From: DAOTWP01 sp034435675
GTDB lineage: Bacteria > Chloroflexota > Anaerolineae > Aggregatilineales > Phototrophicaceae
NCBI GenBank assembly: GCA_034435675.1
Contig: DAOTWP010000150.1
Coordinates: 1 to 42,752 of the forward strand
Reading direction: 5' to 3'
DNA: 42,752 nucleotides
This document shows positions 8,232 to 16,421 of the stretch, piece by piece. Made by a program: the position numbers and the translations under genes. Position 1 is the stretch's first letter; every line of letters begins with the position of its first letter. The notes beneath the pieces were generated by a model. It had not been told where the DNA came from and did not search any database. It worked only from the letters and a program-made list of their open reading frames with translations.

Positions 8232-9035
8232 TCAACCTCCCATCGCCGTATAGCGTTTGATGCCCGCACGCCATGCCACGCGCAGCAGCACCAGACTCAG
8301 CGCAATCCAGACTGCCTGTGCCAGCAAGCCGCCCAGCGCCGCCTCTGGAGTCAGCCGTCCCAGCAGCAGTTCTACCGGGAAGGCAACAAACCAGCGGAAA
8401 GGCAGCAGCGCGGCAATCGCCTGGAAGAAGTCCGGCAGCAGTTCCAGCGGGGCAAGCTGCCCGGCAAAGAAGAACATGCCGACAAAGTACATCTGGTTAA
8501 TGGCATAGGTGCGCGTTGTCCAGAATGCTGCCAGCGCCACCGCCCAGCCCACAGCAAACGCCAGCACACCTGCCAGCAGCAGCGCCGGCACAAACAGCAG
8601 CACTGCCCACAGGCTGGTGGAAAACACCGGCTGGAAGGCGATGACCAGCACGACCAAAGACGGCACGACAACGATCAGCATCAGCAGCTTGAAGGCGATA
8701 TTTTCGGCAGCGTCGTTGTGGATGGGATGCACGGGGCGCAGCAGCCGCCCGGACAAAATGCCCTGCCGGATGACATAGTCATATTCCCACATGTGCCAGA
8801 TCTGCGTGAAATGCTGCACGACCAGCAGCACGATGTAATAGGCGGCAAAGTCGCCCGCCGTAAAGCCGCCCACCTGCCCGCCGCTGCTGCTGGCAACTGC
8901 CGTCCACACGGTCAGGTAGATCACCGGCTCCAGTACCAAGCCGATCATCCAGATAATCATTGCCACGCGGTACTGCAATTGCAGGACGAGGCTGATGCGC
9001 AGTTCCGCGCGGTAGTAGAGCAGCAGTCCGGTCAT
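8232..9035 (-). CDS. ABC-2 type permease subunit
   Basis: A 267-residue protein with six membrane segments and the family stretch IRQGILSGRLLRPVHPI, which corresponds to the DVREGTLDFTLLKP stretch of its neighbour. Both belong to the ABC2_membrane_6 group of exporter permeases. Its ATG overlaps the stop of the upstream ATPase gene by 4 bp (ATGA), indicating translational coupling. It most likely pairs with the downstream permease. The substrate is unknown. Confidence 0.85.
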   Translation of the reverse strand: MTGLLLYYRAELRISLVLQLQYRVAMIIWMIGLVLEPVIYLTVWTAVASSSGGQVGGFTAGDFAAYYIVLLVVQHFTQIWHMWEYDYVIRQGILSGRLLRPVHPIHNDAAENIAFKLLMLIVVVPSLVVLVIAFQPVFSTSLWAVLLFVPALLLAGVLAFAVGWAVALAAFWTTRTYAINQMYFVGMFFFAGQLAPLELLPDFFQAIAALLPFRWFVAFPVELLLGRLTPEAALGGLLAQAVWIALSLVLLRVAWRAGIKRYTAMGG

Positions 9036-10042
9036 GGCGCACGCTCCAGCACTGCCTGCTGTTCCGAGGTGCTGCCCGGCAGCGCAAAAACCTGTTCAAT
9101 CACTTCTTCAATGGGCGGGTCTTCAACGGTGAGGTCATTCACCGGCAGGTCTGCCAGCAGTCGCCCGGTGACCTGTGCGGTCTGGGCTTTGGGCACACGC
9201 AGGGTGGTTTCGACGCCGTTCTGGTGCACCACCTCGCCGTAAGGCTGCCAGTCCGTATGTTCACGATCCAGCCGCACGACAATCGTCTTATAGGAAGAAA
9301 AGCGCTGCACCAGATCATTCAACGCGCCATCAAACAGCAGCTTGCCGTGATGAATCACGATCACCCGCTGCGCCAGCGCTTCGACATCTGCCATGTAGTG
9401 ACTGGTCAGCATAATCGCGGCATGATTGCGCCGGTTGTACTCGCGGATGAACTCGCGAATGCGGCGCTGCGCGGTCACATCCAGCCCAATCGTTGGCTCG
9501 TCCAGAAACAGCACGCTGGGGCGGTGCAGCAGCGCCCCGGCAATCTCGCATTTCATCCGTTCACCAAGCGACAGGTTGCGCACAGGTTTGCGCATCAGGT
9601 CGCTCAGGTCCAGCAGGTCTACCAGTTCATCCAGCGTCCGTTGATACTCCGCAGGTGGGATGCGGTACATGGCGCGGATCAACTGGTACGTGTCCACGGC
9701 GGGAATATCCCAGACAAGCTGGTTGCGCTGCCCCATGACCAGCGTGATTGCCCGTAAAAATCCACTTTCCCGTTTTGCCGGACGGTGTCCCAGTACGCTC
9801 AGTTCGCCTGTGGTGGGGTAAAGCAGCCCGGACAGCATTTTCAGCGTGGTGGTTTTGCCCGCGCCGTTTGGACCCAGAAAGCCGACGATTTCGCCCGCTT
9901 CCACCGTAAAGCTGATGCCCTCCACTGCATGGACCTCGCGCCTTTTGCGGGCGAACAGGCTGCGCAGCGCAGCGCTGACCCCCGCCTCGCGCTCAAAAAT
10001 CGTGTACGTTTTGGTAAGGTCGCGTACCTGAATCGCGCTCAT
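9032..10042 (-). CDS. ABC transporter ATP-binding protein of an ABC-2 exporter
   Basis: A 336-residue ATPase with Walker A GPNGAGKTT (57-65), Q-loop near Q105, signature LSLGE (157-161), Walker B VLFLDE (177-182) and an H-switch in LTSHYM. The C-terminal ~90 residues form an accessory domain as in NatA/YadG-like exporters. The start ATG 10042 has GGAG about 7 bases upstream; the longer in-frame extension lacks an RBS. It energises the two permeases encoded directly downstream. It is the first gene of the operon, transcribed away from the 10.05-10.3 kb spacer. Confidence 0.9.
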   Translation of the reverse strand: MSAIQVRDLTKTYTIFEREAGVSAALRSLFARKRREVHAVEGISFTVEAGEIVGFLGPNGAGKTTTLKMLSGLLYPTTGELSVLGHRPAKRESGFLRAITLVMGQRNQLVWDIPAVDTYQLIRAMYRIPPAEYQRTLDELVDLLDLSDLMRKPVRNLSLGERMKCEIAGALLHRPSVLFLDEPTIGLDVTAQRRIREFIREYNRRNHAAIMLTSHYMADVEALAQRVIVIHHGKLLFDGALNDLVQRFSSYKTIVVRLDREHTDWQPYGEVVHQNGVETTLRVPKAQTAQVTGRLLADLPVNDLTVEDPPIEEVIEQVFALPGSTSEQQAVLERAP

Positions 10043-10259
10043 CTTCGCTCCAGAGGGTAAATAGTATAGAACATGCGTGCTTAGCCATTGTAGCAACGGT
10101 CGCCGCCGTGCGGAGATTAGAACCGAGTGAGAGACAGCGATAGTTTCAGATGGGCATGGTCTGATTTCACGCTCCGAGGTCTTTTTTGGACTGTTGTGGA
10201 TTATAAAGGCTGCACCACACTGTTTCCAGACCGGATGTTCACACGGGGAAACCAGGGTA

Positions 10260-10297
10260 CAGGGGCGCTGGGCATGGGAACGTCACAATCGCCCCTG
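10260..10297. repeat. Intergenic inverted repeat, CAGGGGCG family
   Basis: CAGGGGCG (10260-10267) and CGCCCCTG (10290-10297) form a perfect 8-bp inverted repeat with a 22-base spacer. It lies just past the 3' end of the kinase gene and upstream of the ABC operon start. The spacer 10043-10308 otherwise holds only the likely promoter region of the ABC operon, in which I see no clear boxes. Confidence 0.5.
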
Positions 10298-10308
10298 CGA
10301 CGAGTGCT

Positions 10309-12300
10309 TTAAGGGGTGGGGGCAGCGGTGGCTTCGGGCGTGCTTTCCGCCAGCAGGCTTTCGCGCGTGACGATCTCGCCGGGCGGGGTCAGCACCTGTT
10401 CTGCGATGGTGCTGCCCGACAGCAGATAGACCATCGCGTTGACTGCCGAATGCGCGGAGAGTTGCGTGTCAATCTGGATGGTGCCGCGCATGTAATAGCC
10501 ATCGCGGATATACTGCACGGCAAGCTGCTCGGCATCCACACCAAAGATCAGCACGGCGTCCGGCGGAACCTGCGCATCTTCCAGCGCCCGAATCGCGCCA
10601 AACGCCCCACCGTCGTTGATGCTCAGGACGACGTTGAAAGACACCCCTTGCGCCAGCAGCGTGTTCATCGAACGTTCGCCGTTTTCCGGCGTTCCGGCTT
10701 CATAGCGCCCGATCACATTGACATTGGGCGCAAATTCGCGCATGCCGTCTTCAAGACCGTTCGCCCGCTGCACAATCGAGGGCAGTGACGGGAAATCGAG
10801 GATAATTACCTCTGCCTGTCCACCCAGTTCATCGGCAATCACCTGCCCGGCATAACGCCCGATCTTTTGCCCCAGTCCGTAATCGTCGCCGATCAGCGTC
10901 ACACCACCGTAAGCGTCGTCCGAGCCGTAGATCACGACAAAGACCCCGGCATCCTGCGCCGCCCGGAGCGAGGCGTCCACCAGCGCGGAATCCAGCGGGC
11001 AAACGATAAAAGCCGTCGCGCCATCGCTGCGCGCTTCCTCAATCTGCGTAAGCTGGCGGTAGCCGTCGCCGTCGCCGTCATACAGGCGCAGCGGGAGGTT
11101 GTAGCTGTCTGCCAGGCGCACAATTTCGCGGCTGAGTACCGCATGATATTCGCTCTGGCGCGTGCAGGCGAAATAGGCGATGAACCCGCTGCCGAGGCGG
11201 GTGCGGGCATCGGCGATCATGCTGGCATTGGGCACGAGTTCAGCGCCGAGGATACTTGTATCTGCTACAACCGTCGGCAGGGGCAGACTCCCGCCCCCTT
11301 GCCCGGTCAGCACCAGCAGCAGGACGATGGCAGCCAGCGCCAGCAGTGCCACCAGCCCGCCGCCCAGCAGTATGTCGCGGGTTGGGGCAGGCGCGGCAGG
11401 TTTTGCCGCCTGCACCGGCAGGCGCGGCGTCGCCGGGGTATAGCTGAGTGTCGAAGCATCCGGTTTGCCGAGCGCCTGATTAAAGCCCGTCAGCATTTCC
11501 ATGACGGTGGTGTAACGATTTTCCGGTTTCTTCTCCAGCGCGCGCAGCACGACCGCCTCAATTTCGGCGGGCAGTTCCGGGTTTAGCGAACTGGGCAGCG
11601 GGGGCGCTTCTTCAAGCTGCTTGTAAATCACGGAAACAAGGTCTTTATTGGCGCTGTCAAACGGCACCTGCCCGGTCAGCATGTGGTAGAGCACAATGCC
11701 CAGGCTGTAAACATCGGAGCGATAATCAATGCGTTCGCCGCGCAGCTGCTCCGGCGACATGTAATTGGGCGTGCCAACCACATTGCCGGTCTTGGTCAGG
11801 TCGTGTTCGCTCTCGATGATCTTCGCCAGCCCAAAGTCCGTCAGAAAGGCGTTACCCTGCTCATCCAGCATGATGTTGTTGGGCTTCAGGTCGCGGTGAA
11901 TGACCCCTTTGCTGTGGGCATAGGCAAGCGCACGGGCAAATTGGTTAAACAACCGGTCAGCTTCGCCCAGGGGCAGGGGTCCTTCCAGCAGCATGTCCTT
12001 GAGCGTGCCGCCGCGCAGCAGACGCATTGCCAGAAAAGCGACGTCGCCATCAATGCCGTAATCATAGATCGGCAGAATGTGAATATGTTCCAGTGACGCC
12101 ACTACCGCCGCTTCCTGAGCAAAGCGGCGCTTGAAATCATCTTCAATGCTTTCGTCGGTCAGCCGAATGATCTTGAGCGCCACATCTCGGTTGACAGAGG
12201 GCTGCGTTGCGCGGTACACCACCGCCATACCGCCCCGCCCGATGCGTTCCTGAATGATGAAATCCTTGATCCTTCGCCCGGTAAACTCGTCTGCCCCCAT
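10309..12300 (-). CDS. Transmembrane Ser/Thr kinase with periplasmic sugar-binding-protein-like sensor
   Basis: A 663-residue protein. Residues 10-275 are a complete Hanks-type kinase: glycine loop IGRGGMAVVY (20-29), Lys43, HRD (135-137), DFG (155-157) and the GTPNYMSPEQ activation-segment end. A Pro/Ala-rich juxtamembrane stretch precedes one membrane segment (about 309-331). The outer part (about 350-650) resembles type 1 periplasmic binding proteins of the ribose/galactose class, with IIVCPLDSALVDASLRAAQDAG-like and VIFGVDAEQLAVQYIRDG-like strands. This suggests ligand binding outside drives phosphorylation inside. AAGGA lies about 8 bases before ATG 12300. Kinase substrate and ligand are unknown. 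Confidence 0.85.
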   Translation of the reverse strand: MGADEFTGRRIKDFIIQERIGRGGMAVVYRATQPSVNRDVALKIIRLTDESIEDDFKRRFAQEAAVVASLEHIHILPIYDYGIDGDVAFLAMRLLRGGTLKDMLLEGPLPLGEADRLFNQFARALAYAHSKGVIHRDLKPNNIMLDEQGNAFLTDFGLAKIIESEHDLTKTGNVVGTPNYMSPEQLRGERIDYRSDVYSLGIVLYHMLTGQVPFDSANKDLVSVIYKQLEEAPPLPSSLNPELPAEIEAVVLRALEKKPENRYTTVMEMLTGFNQALGKPDASTLSYTPATPRLPVQAAKPAAPAPTRDILLGGGLVALLALAAIVLLLVLTGQGGGSLPLPTVVADTSILGAELVPNASMIADARTRLGSGFIAYFACTRQSEYHAVLSREIVRLADSYNLPLRLYDGDGDGYRQLTQIEEARSDGATAFIVCPLDSALVDASLRAAQDAGVFVVIYGSDDAYGGVTLIGDDYGLGQKIGRYAGQVIADELGGQAEVIILDFPSLPSIVQRANGLEDGMREFAPNVNVIGRYEAGTPENGERSMNTLLAQGVSFNVVLSINDGGAFGAIRALEDAQVPPDAVLIFGVDAEQLAVQYIRDGYYMRGTIQIDTQLSAHSAVNAMVYLLSGSTIAEQVLTPPGEIVTRESLLAESTPEATAAPTP

Positions 12301-12377
12301 GTTATTCTTCCTTAAGGACCGAGTGGTTAAATGCTAGTAGTCCAACAAGATGAGCATAACACCCGATGCCCTTGTCT

Positions 12378-12516
12378 AGCCCTCACCCCCAACCCCGCTT
12401 CCGACCGTGCCTTCGGCACCAGGAGCGGGGCGCAACCCAATTGCCGGGGATTTTCCCTCCCCCTCGCTCAGCCGCGCAGCGGCGTTAGGGAGCAGGGGAC
12501 TGAGGGGGTGAGGGCT
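12378..12516. repeat. 139-bp intergenic inverted-repeat element
   Basis: AGCCCTCACCCCC (12378-12390) is perfectly inverted at 12504-12516 (GGGGGTGAGGGCT). The interior has further GC-rich complementary stretches (CCCCGCT around 12395 and AGCGGGG around 12424), giving a multi-stem structure. No ORF is supported. Elements with such CCCTCACCCC ends are common as dispersed intergenic repeats in large bacterial genomes. The remaining spacer up to 12789 shows only a promoter candidate. Confidence 0.6.
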
Positions 12517-12708
12517 GTAGCTGAGTAGTCAACTTAACCTTGTCAGTGTACTAGTGCTGCGTCATAGGACAATTGTACGGTACTTCCAGCCCCTGTGTCA
12601 GCCTGTTTTCGCTGTTGTCCAGCGAATCCGGCTGCTCAGCGCAATTGTACCCAATGCCTGCCGGAAAAGGTAACTCTGGCGTGGGGCAGTCGTAGACCGG
12701 GCATGGGG

Positions 12709-12734
12709 TTGACAGCATTACGCGGTTGTATAAT
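12709..12734 (+). promoter_or_regulatory. Candidate promoter for the C39-like peptidase gene
   Basis: A perfect TTGACA (12709-12714) is followed after 14 bases by TATAAT (12729-12734). The spacing is shorter than the usual 16-18. A second TATAAT lies at 12740-12745 with overlong spacing. The start codon is about 55 bases downstream. Confidence 0.45.
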
Positions 12735-12789
12735 CCTCTTATAATGACAAAATCAGGGTACTGATGCTTGAGGTGCAGGAAAAACGTCC

Positions 12790-13896
12790 ATGAGACTTCG
12801 CACAATTCGGGGCTTAATCTGGCTGATGATGATGGCGCTGCCACTTTTTCCGGCAGCAGGCGTTATGGCACAGGACAGCGCGCAGCCCGTGCCGCTGCCC
12901 GCCAGCTACCGCATGTCCGGCTTTACCTATCATGCACAGTGGTGGAATAACTGCGGTCCCGCCACGCTTACGACCACGCTGTCGCACTTCGGCTATACGG
13001 ACGATCAGGGACGTGCCGCTAACTGGCTGAAGCCCAACAGCGAGGACAAGAATGTCAGCCCGTGGCAGATGGTGCAGTTTGTCAACTCGCAGGTGCCCGA
13101 ACTGCCGGTGTATGCGCTGCTGCGCTATGGCGGCACCCTGGACACACTCAAACTGCTGGTTGCCAACGATTTCCCGGTCATCATTGAAGCCGGGTATGAT
13201 CCTCCCCGCGCCGCGCAGGGCTGGATGGGGCATTACCTGCTGGTCTATGGCTATGACGATGTTTCCCAGCAAATTTACACCCATGACAGCTACGACGGCG
13301 AGGGACTGCCCTACAGCTACAGCCATATTCAGGAATTCTGGCAGCACTTCAACTACACCTATATCGTCGTCTACGAATCGGGGCGCGAGCCGGAACTGCT
13401 GCAACTGCTCGGTGCGGATGCCGACCCGGTTGCCAATCTATACAACGCTTATGACCGCGCCCGTCTGGAGGCAAGCGCCGACCAGAACGACAATTTTGCA
13501 TGGCACAATATGGGCAGCAACCTGGTGCTGCTGGCGCAGGCAGAACCGGATCAGTCGGCGCAGTTTTACGAATGGGCAGAGGTGGCGTTCGATCAGGCGA
13601 TCAATACTGGCGAAGGCTTGCCCTGGCGCATGCTCTGGTATCAGTTTGGCGTCTATGAGGCGTATCTGGCGCGCGGGCGTTACAATGACGTGATCACGCT
13701 GGCGCAGGCGAAGCTTAACGACGGCGGCGGGCAGTATGTGGAGGAAACCTTCTACTATGCTGGGCGCGCTCGCGAAGGGCTGGGCGAGCTGGATCGCGCG
13801 ATGACCAACTACAACACAGCGCTGGAATTCAACCCCAATTTTAGCCCTGCGCTTGAAGCGCGCGATGCACTGGCAGCACGCACCAGCGGCGGTTAA
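12790..13896 (+). CDS. Secreted C39-like cysteine peptidase with TPR-like C-terminus
   Basis: A 368-residue protein with a signal peptide ending near AGVMAQD (residues 22-29). Residues 40-200 match the peptidase C39-like fold: catalytic Cys55 in WWNNCGPATL, His148 in GWMGHYLLVYGYDD, and an Asp shortly after. Proteins of this group cleave peptides or act as inactive binding variants. Helical repeats with TPR character follow (residues 230-360, e.g. AGRAREGLGELDRAMTNYNTALEFNPNF). It is probably exported and acts outside the cytoplasm. AGGA lies 9 bases before the ATG. The substrate is unknown. Confidence 0.8.
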   Translation: MRLRTIRGLIWLMMMALPLFPAAGVMAQDSAQPVPLPASYRMSGFTYHAQWWNNCGPATLTTTLSHFGYTDDQGRAANWLKPNSEDKNVSPWQMVQFVNSQVPELPVYALLRYGGTLDTLKLLVANDFPVIIEAGYDPPRAAQGWMGHYLLVYGYDDVSQQIYTHDSYDGEGLPYSYSHIQEFWQHFNYTYIVVYESGREPELLQLLGADADPVANLYNAYDRARLEASADQNDNFAWHNMGSNLVLLAQAEPDQSAQFYEWAEVAFDQAINTGEGLPWRMLWYQFGVYEAYLARGRYNDVITLAQAKLNDGGGQYVEETFYYAGRAREGLGELDRAMTNYNTALEFNPNFSPALEARDALAARTSGG

Positions 13897-13923
13897 CCAC
13901 CCGGCGGCACAGGTACGACATTG

Positions 13924-13955
13924 CAGGGGGCGATCACGACAGCAGATCGCCCCTG
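13924..13955 (+). terminator. Probable terminator / CAGGGG-family hairpin
   Basis: CAGGGGGCGATC (13924-13935) pairs with GATCGCCCCTG (13945-13955) with one bulged G, followed by a T-rich TTGTTTGT. It lies 28 bases after the peptidase stop, between two convergent genes, so it could terminate the upstream gene. It shares its arms with the other dispersed hairpins. Confidence 0.55.
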
Positions 13956-13997
13956 TTGTTTGTGCCGGTCAGCAGTTCACCGCGCGTGGAGCGTGCG

Positions 13998-15218
13998 TTA
14001 CCCGGCGGCGCTGGCGAGGGTCCACAGCCGCACCGCGCCGTCCGTCCCGGTGGCGACCAGATGCGTACCATCCGGGCTGAAGCTCAACGATGCCACTCCC
14101 ACCGAAAACGCCTGCAACGTCACCCGCTGCAAATTCAGCGCTGGCTCCCAGATGCGAATGACGCCGCTGCTGTCGCCAGTGGCGATCAGCGTGCCGTCCG
14201 TGCTGTAGGCAATCACCGTGACAGGCACGTTCGCCGCGCCAGTGAGCACTGCCTGCGGCGTATTGGTATCCAGACTCCATACCGTCAGCGTGCCGTCGTC
14301 GGTTGCCACCGCCAGTCGGGTGCTATCCGGGCTGAATGCCAGCGCGGTGACCGGGCGCGCACTGAGCAGTTGACGGCGTGGGGTGCCGCTGGCAGTCAGG
14401 TCATAAATCCACACGCCGTTGCTGCCGCCGCGCGCGGCAAGCGCCAGCAGGGTGTTGTCTGGCGACCATGCCTGAAGCGCGCCGGTATCGCCTGCGGGCA
14501 GGGGCAGTTCAACCAGTTGGTCCAGGTTGGCGGCAGAGATGGCGCTGGGGGTATCTGGCGTTTGCGGTGTGGGCACAACCACGCCATCAGGGTTAAGCGG
14601 TTCGAGGAAATATTCGCCGTTGACACTTTCTGCGGTCCAGCCGGTGATGTTGTTGTACTGCACACGCCACCAGACGATGCCAAACGCGCAGCTTGGACCG
14701 GCAATCACGGTGAATTCACCGCCGGGCGGAATCTCGCCCAGCACCGCGCCGCTTTGCCCGGCAATATCGCGGATCAGGTTGTTCACACCGCCGGTTTCCA
14801 CGCGCCCCGGTCTGCCCAGACGCAGGCGCGGTATAGCGTAACCCTCCGCCACACATTCGGCAGGGATGACCGTTTCGGTCAGCACCTCGTTGTTGCACAG
14901 AATCACAATCGTCTGGTCGCCCGAAACACGGTAATCATAGGTAACGCCCTGATACGTCAGCAAAAAGCGGTAGCCGACATACTGCCCGGTCGTGTAGGTC
15001 TGCCCCGCTTGCGCGCAGCCCAGGCTGCTGTCCGGATAAACCGACTGGGACCACTCCCAGCGATCCAGATTGCCCACTGTAAGCGGTGGGCTGATAGCAA
15101 GGCGGCTGCTCAGGTCGGCGAGCGCGGCATTGACCTGCGGCGGGGGTGCCTGCTGTGCCAGCGCGCTGCCAGCGACCAGCAGCAACATCAGCATAAGTGC
15201 TGCGAAGTGTTTGACCAT
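13998..15218 (-). CDS. Secreted SH3-like / WD40 beta-propeller protein
   Basis: About 406 residues from ATG 15218, which gives a clean signal peptide (MVKHFAALMLMLLLVAGSAL). In-frame ATGs at 15236 and 15248 are alternatives. The middle part (about residues 130-220: RDIAGQSGAVLGEIPPGGEF, VWWRVQYNNITGWTAESVNG) looks like a bacterial SH3 domain. The C-terminal ~180 residues hold WD40 blades with FSPDS, YSTDG and FSPDG motifs and VWS/IWE/LWT ends. Only four or so blades are visible, so the propeller may be completed by another chain. It probably acts as an extracytoplasmic binding protein; no enzyme function is seen. Confidence 0.75.
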   Translation of the reverse strand: MVKHFAALMLMLLLVAGSALAQQAPPPQVNAALADLSSRLAISPPLTVGNLDRWEWSQSVYPDSSLGCAQAGQTYTTGQYVGYRFLLTYQGVTYDYRVSGDQTIVILCNNEVLTETVIPAECVAEGYAIPRLRLGRPGRVETGGVNNLIRDIAGQSGAVLGEIPPGGEFTVIAGPSCAFGIVWWRVQYNNITGWTAESVNGEYFLEPLNPDGVVVPTPQTPDTPSAISAANLDQLVELPLPAGDTGALQAWSPDNTLLALAARGGSNGVWIYDLTASGTPRRQLLSARPVTALAFSPDSTRLAVATDDGTLTVWSLDTNTPQAVLTGAANVPVTVIAYSTDGTLIATGDSSGVIRIWEPALNLQRVTLQAFSVGVASLSFSPDGTHLVATGTDGAVRLWTLASAAG

Positions 15219-15272
15219 GAAGAACTGCCCTTTCATTTGTACTCTCAATAATCGGACGATTGCAATTATGGC

Positions 15273-16265
15273 TCACAGTGGGCTGGTGCGCACCTGCCGC
15301 GTGTATGCCTGAAGCCCCAGCACGGCGCAGGCGAAGGGCAGCCAGCCAATGCCCCACAGAAAAAACCCACCGCTGACAAGCACCAGTTGGTTTCTGCCAA
15401 ACAGGGCAAGTTCCGGCGCCTGATACGCCAGCAGCGCAGCCCCGCCAAAGCCGACCGCCGTGAACAGCAGCCACCACAACGGCGGCAGGTGCGCGGGCAG
15501 GTGGTCGGGCATGAAGCCAGTTCTGGTTTCGGGGCGGCGGAACCACAGAATCACATAACACACCGCCAGGATCAAGCCGATCAGCACCAGCCACGCCGGG
15601 TCAAGGCTGAACTGCACATAACGCAGCGCGAAAATGCCGATCAGCCCGACCAGCAGCAGCGACAGCCCACGCCGCTGCAAGCGCATGGCTTCGGCGCGCA
15701 CTGCCTGCCCCCCCCGCCGCAGGACCAGCAGCAGCGCCCCGCAGAGCAGCAGCAGCACTGCCAGCAGCAGCACGGGCACTGCCGGGTCGCCGAGTCCGGG
15801 CGTCCAGCGCAGCCACGTGCCCCACGCCAGCCCGACGACGCCCGACGACGGCAGCAGCAGCGGCAGCACGCGCGGACGCCTGCCGCCGGTAAGTACCAGC
15901 CACAGCGCCAGCATTTCCAGCCCCAGCAGGGTATGCGCCCCCAGCACGCGCGTAATCAGCGTTTCCGGCAGGTTGGCGAGCATCGTCTCCGGGTTAAGCA
16001 GCAGCGCCGCGCATAAGCCGTAGATGCCCGCCAGCAGCAGCACATCAAAGGCATCGCGCACACGAAAGCGCACGGCAGTGTCCAGCAGCAGCGCCGCCAG
16101 CAGCACATAGCCCGCACCCTTCAGCAGCCATTCGTCCAGCGTCCATGCGGGTACGCCCTGCCACAGCAGCAGTTCCGAACCCAGCGCCAGCAGCGCCGCC
16201 AGCAGCAGCAGCACTGCCCAACCGCCCAGCCTATCGCTCCATGTTTCTGTCACGTTCACCACCAT
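15273..16265 (-). CDS. Polytopic membrane protein, unknown family
   Basis: A 330-residue protein with about nine hydrophobic segments rich in Leu, Ala and Val. I do not recognise the family. It lies 54 bp upstream of the WD40/SH3 gene on the same strand, so the two could form an operon. It is divergent from the thioredoxin-fusion gene. Lack of charged catalytic motifs in the membrane segments argues against an easily named enzyme. Confidence 0.65.
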   Translation of the reverse strand: MVVNVTETWSDRLGGWAVLLLLAALLALGSELLLWQGVPAWTLDEWLLKGAGYVLLAALLLDTAVRFRVRDAFDVLLLAGIYGLCAALLLNPETMLANLPETLITRVLGAHTLLGLEMLALWLVLTGGRRPRVLPLLLPSSGVVGLAWGTWLRWTPGLGDPAVPVLLLAVLLLLCGALLLVLRRGGQAVRAEAMRLQRRGLSLLLVGLIGIFALRYVQFSLDPAWLVLIGLILAVCYVILWFRRPETRTGFMPDHLPAHLPPLWWLLFTAVGFGGAALLAYQAPELALFGRNQLVLVSGGFFLWGIGWLPFACAVLGLQAYTRQVRTSPL

Positions 16266-16421
16266 GCCCGCAGCCAGCGCTGCGCCCGTTTGACGGTACC
16301 GGATTTGCGGTAATTATGCCCCGCGCCGTGTTGATGTTACACTGTGCGTGGGCACTTATGCCGCAGCGCCATGCACACCAATAGTTTTCTTGCTATACGC
16401 CTAATTATGAGGATAACCACG

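Noticed and set aside
10127..10312. Small plus-strand frame in the spacer downstream of the kinase
   Set aside because: No RBS, no motif, and it runs through the CAGGGGCG inverted repeat.
13956..15251. Plus-strand frame of 431 codons over the WD40/SH3 gene
   Set aside because: The minus strand encodes a signal peptide and WD40 motifs; the plus frame has no recognisable feature.
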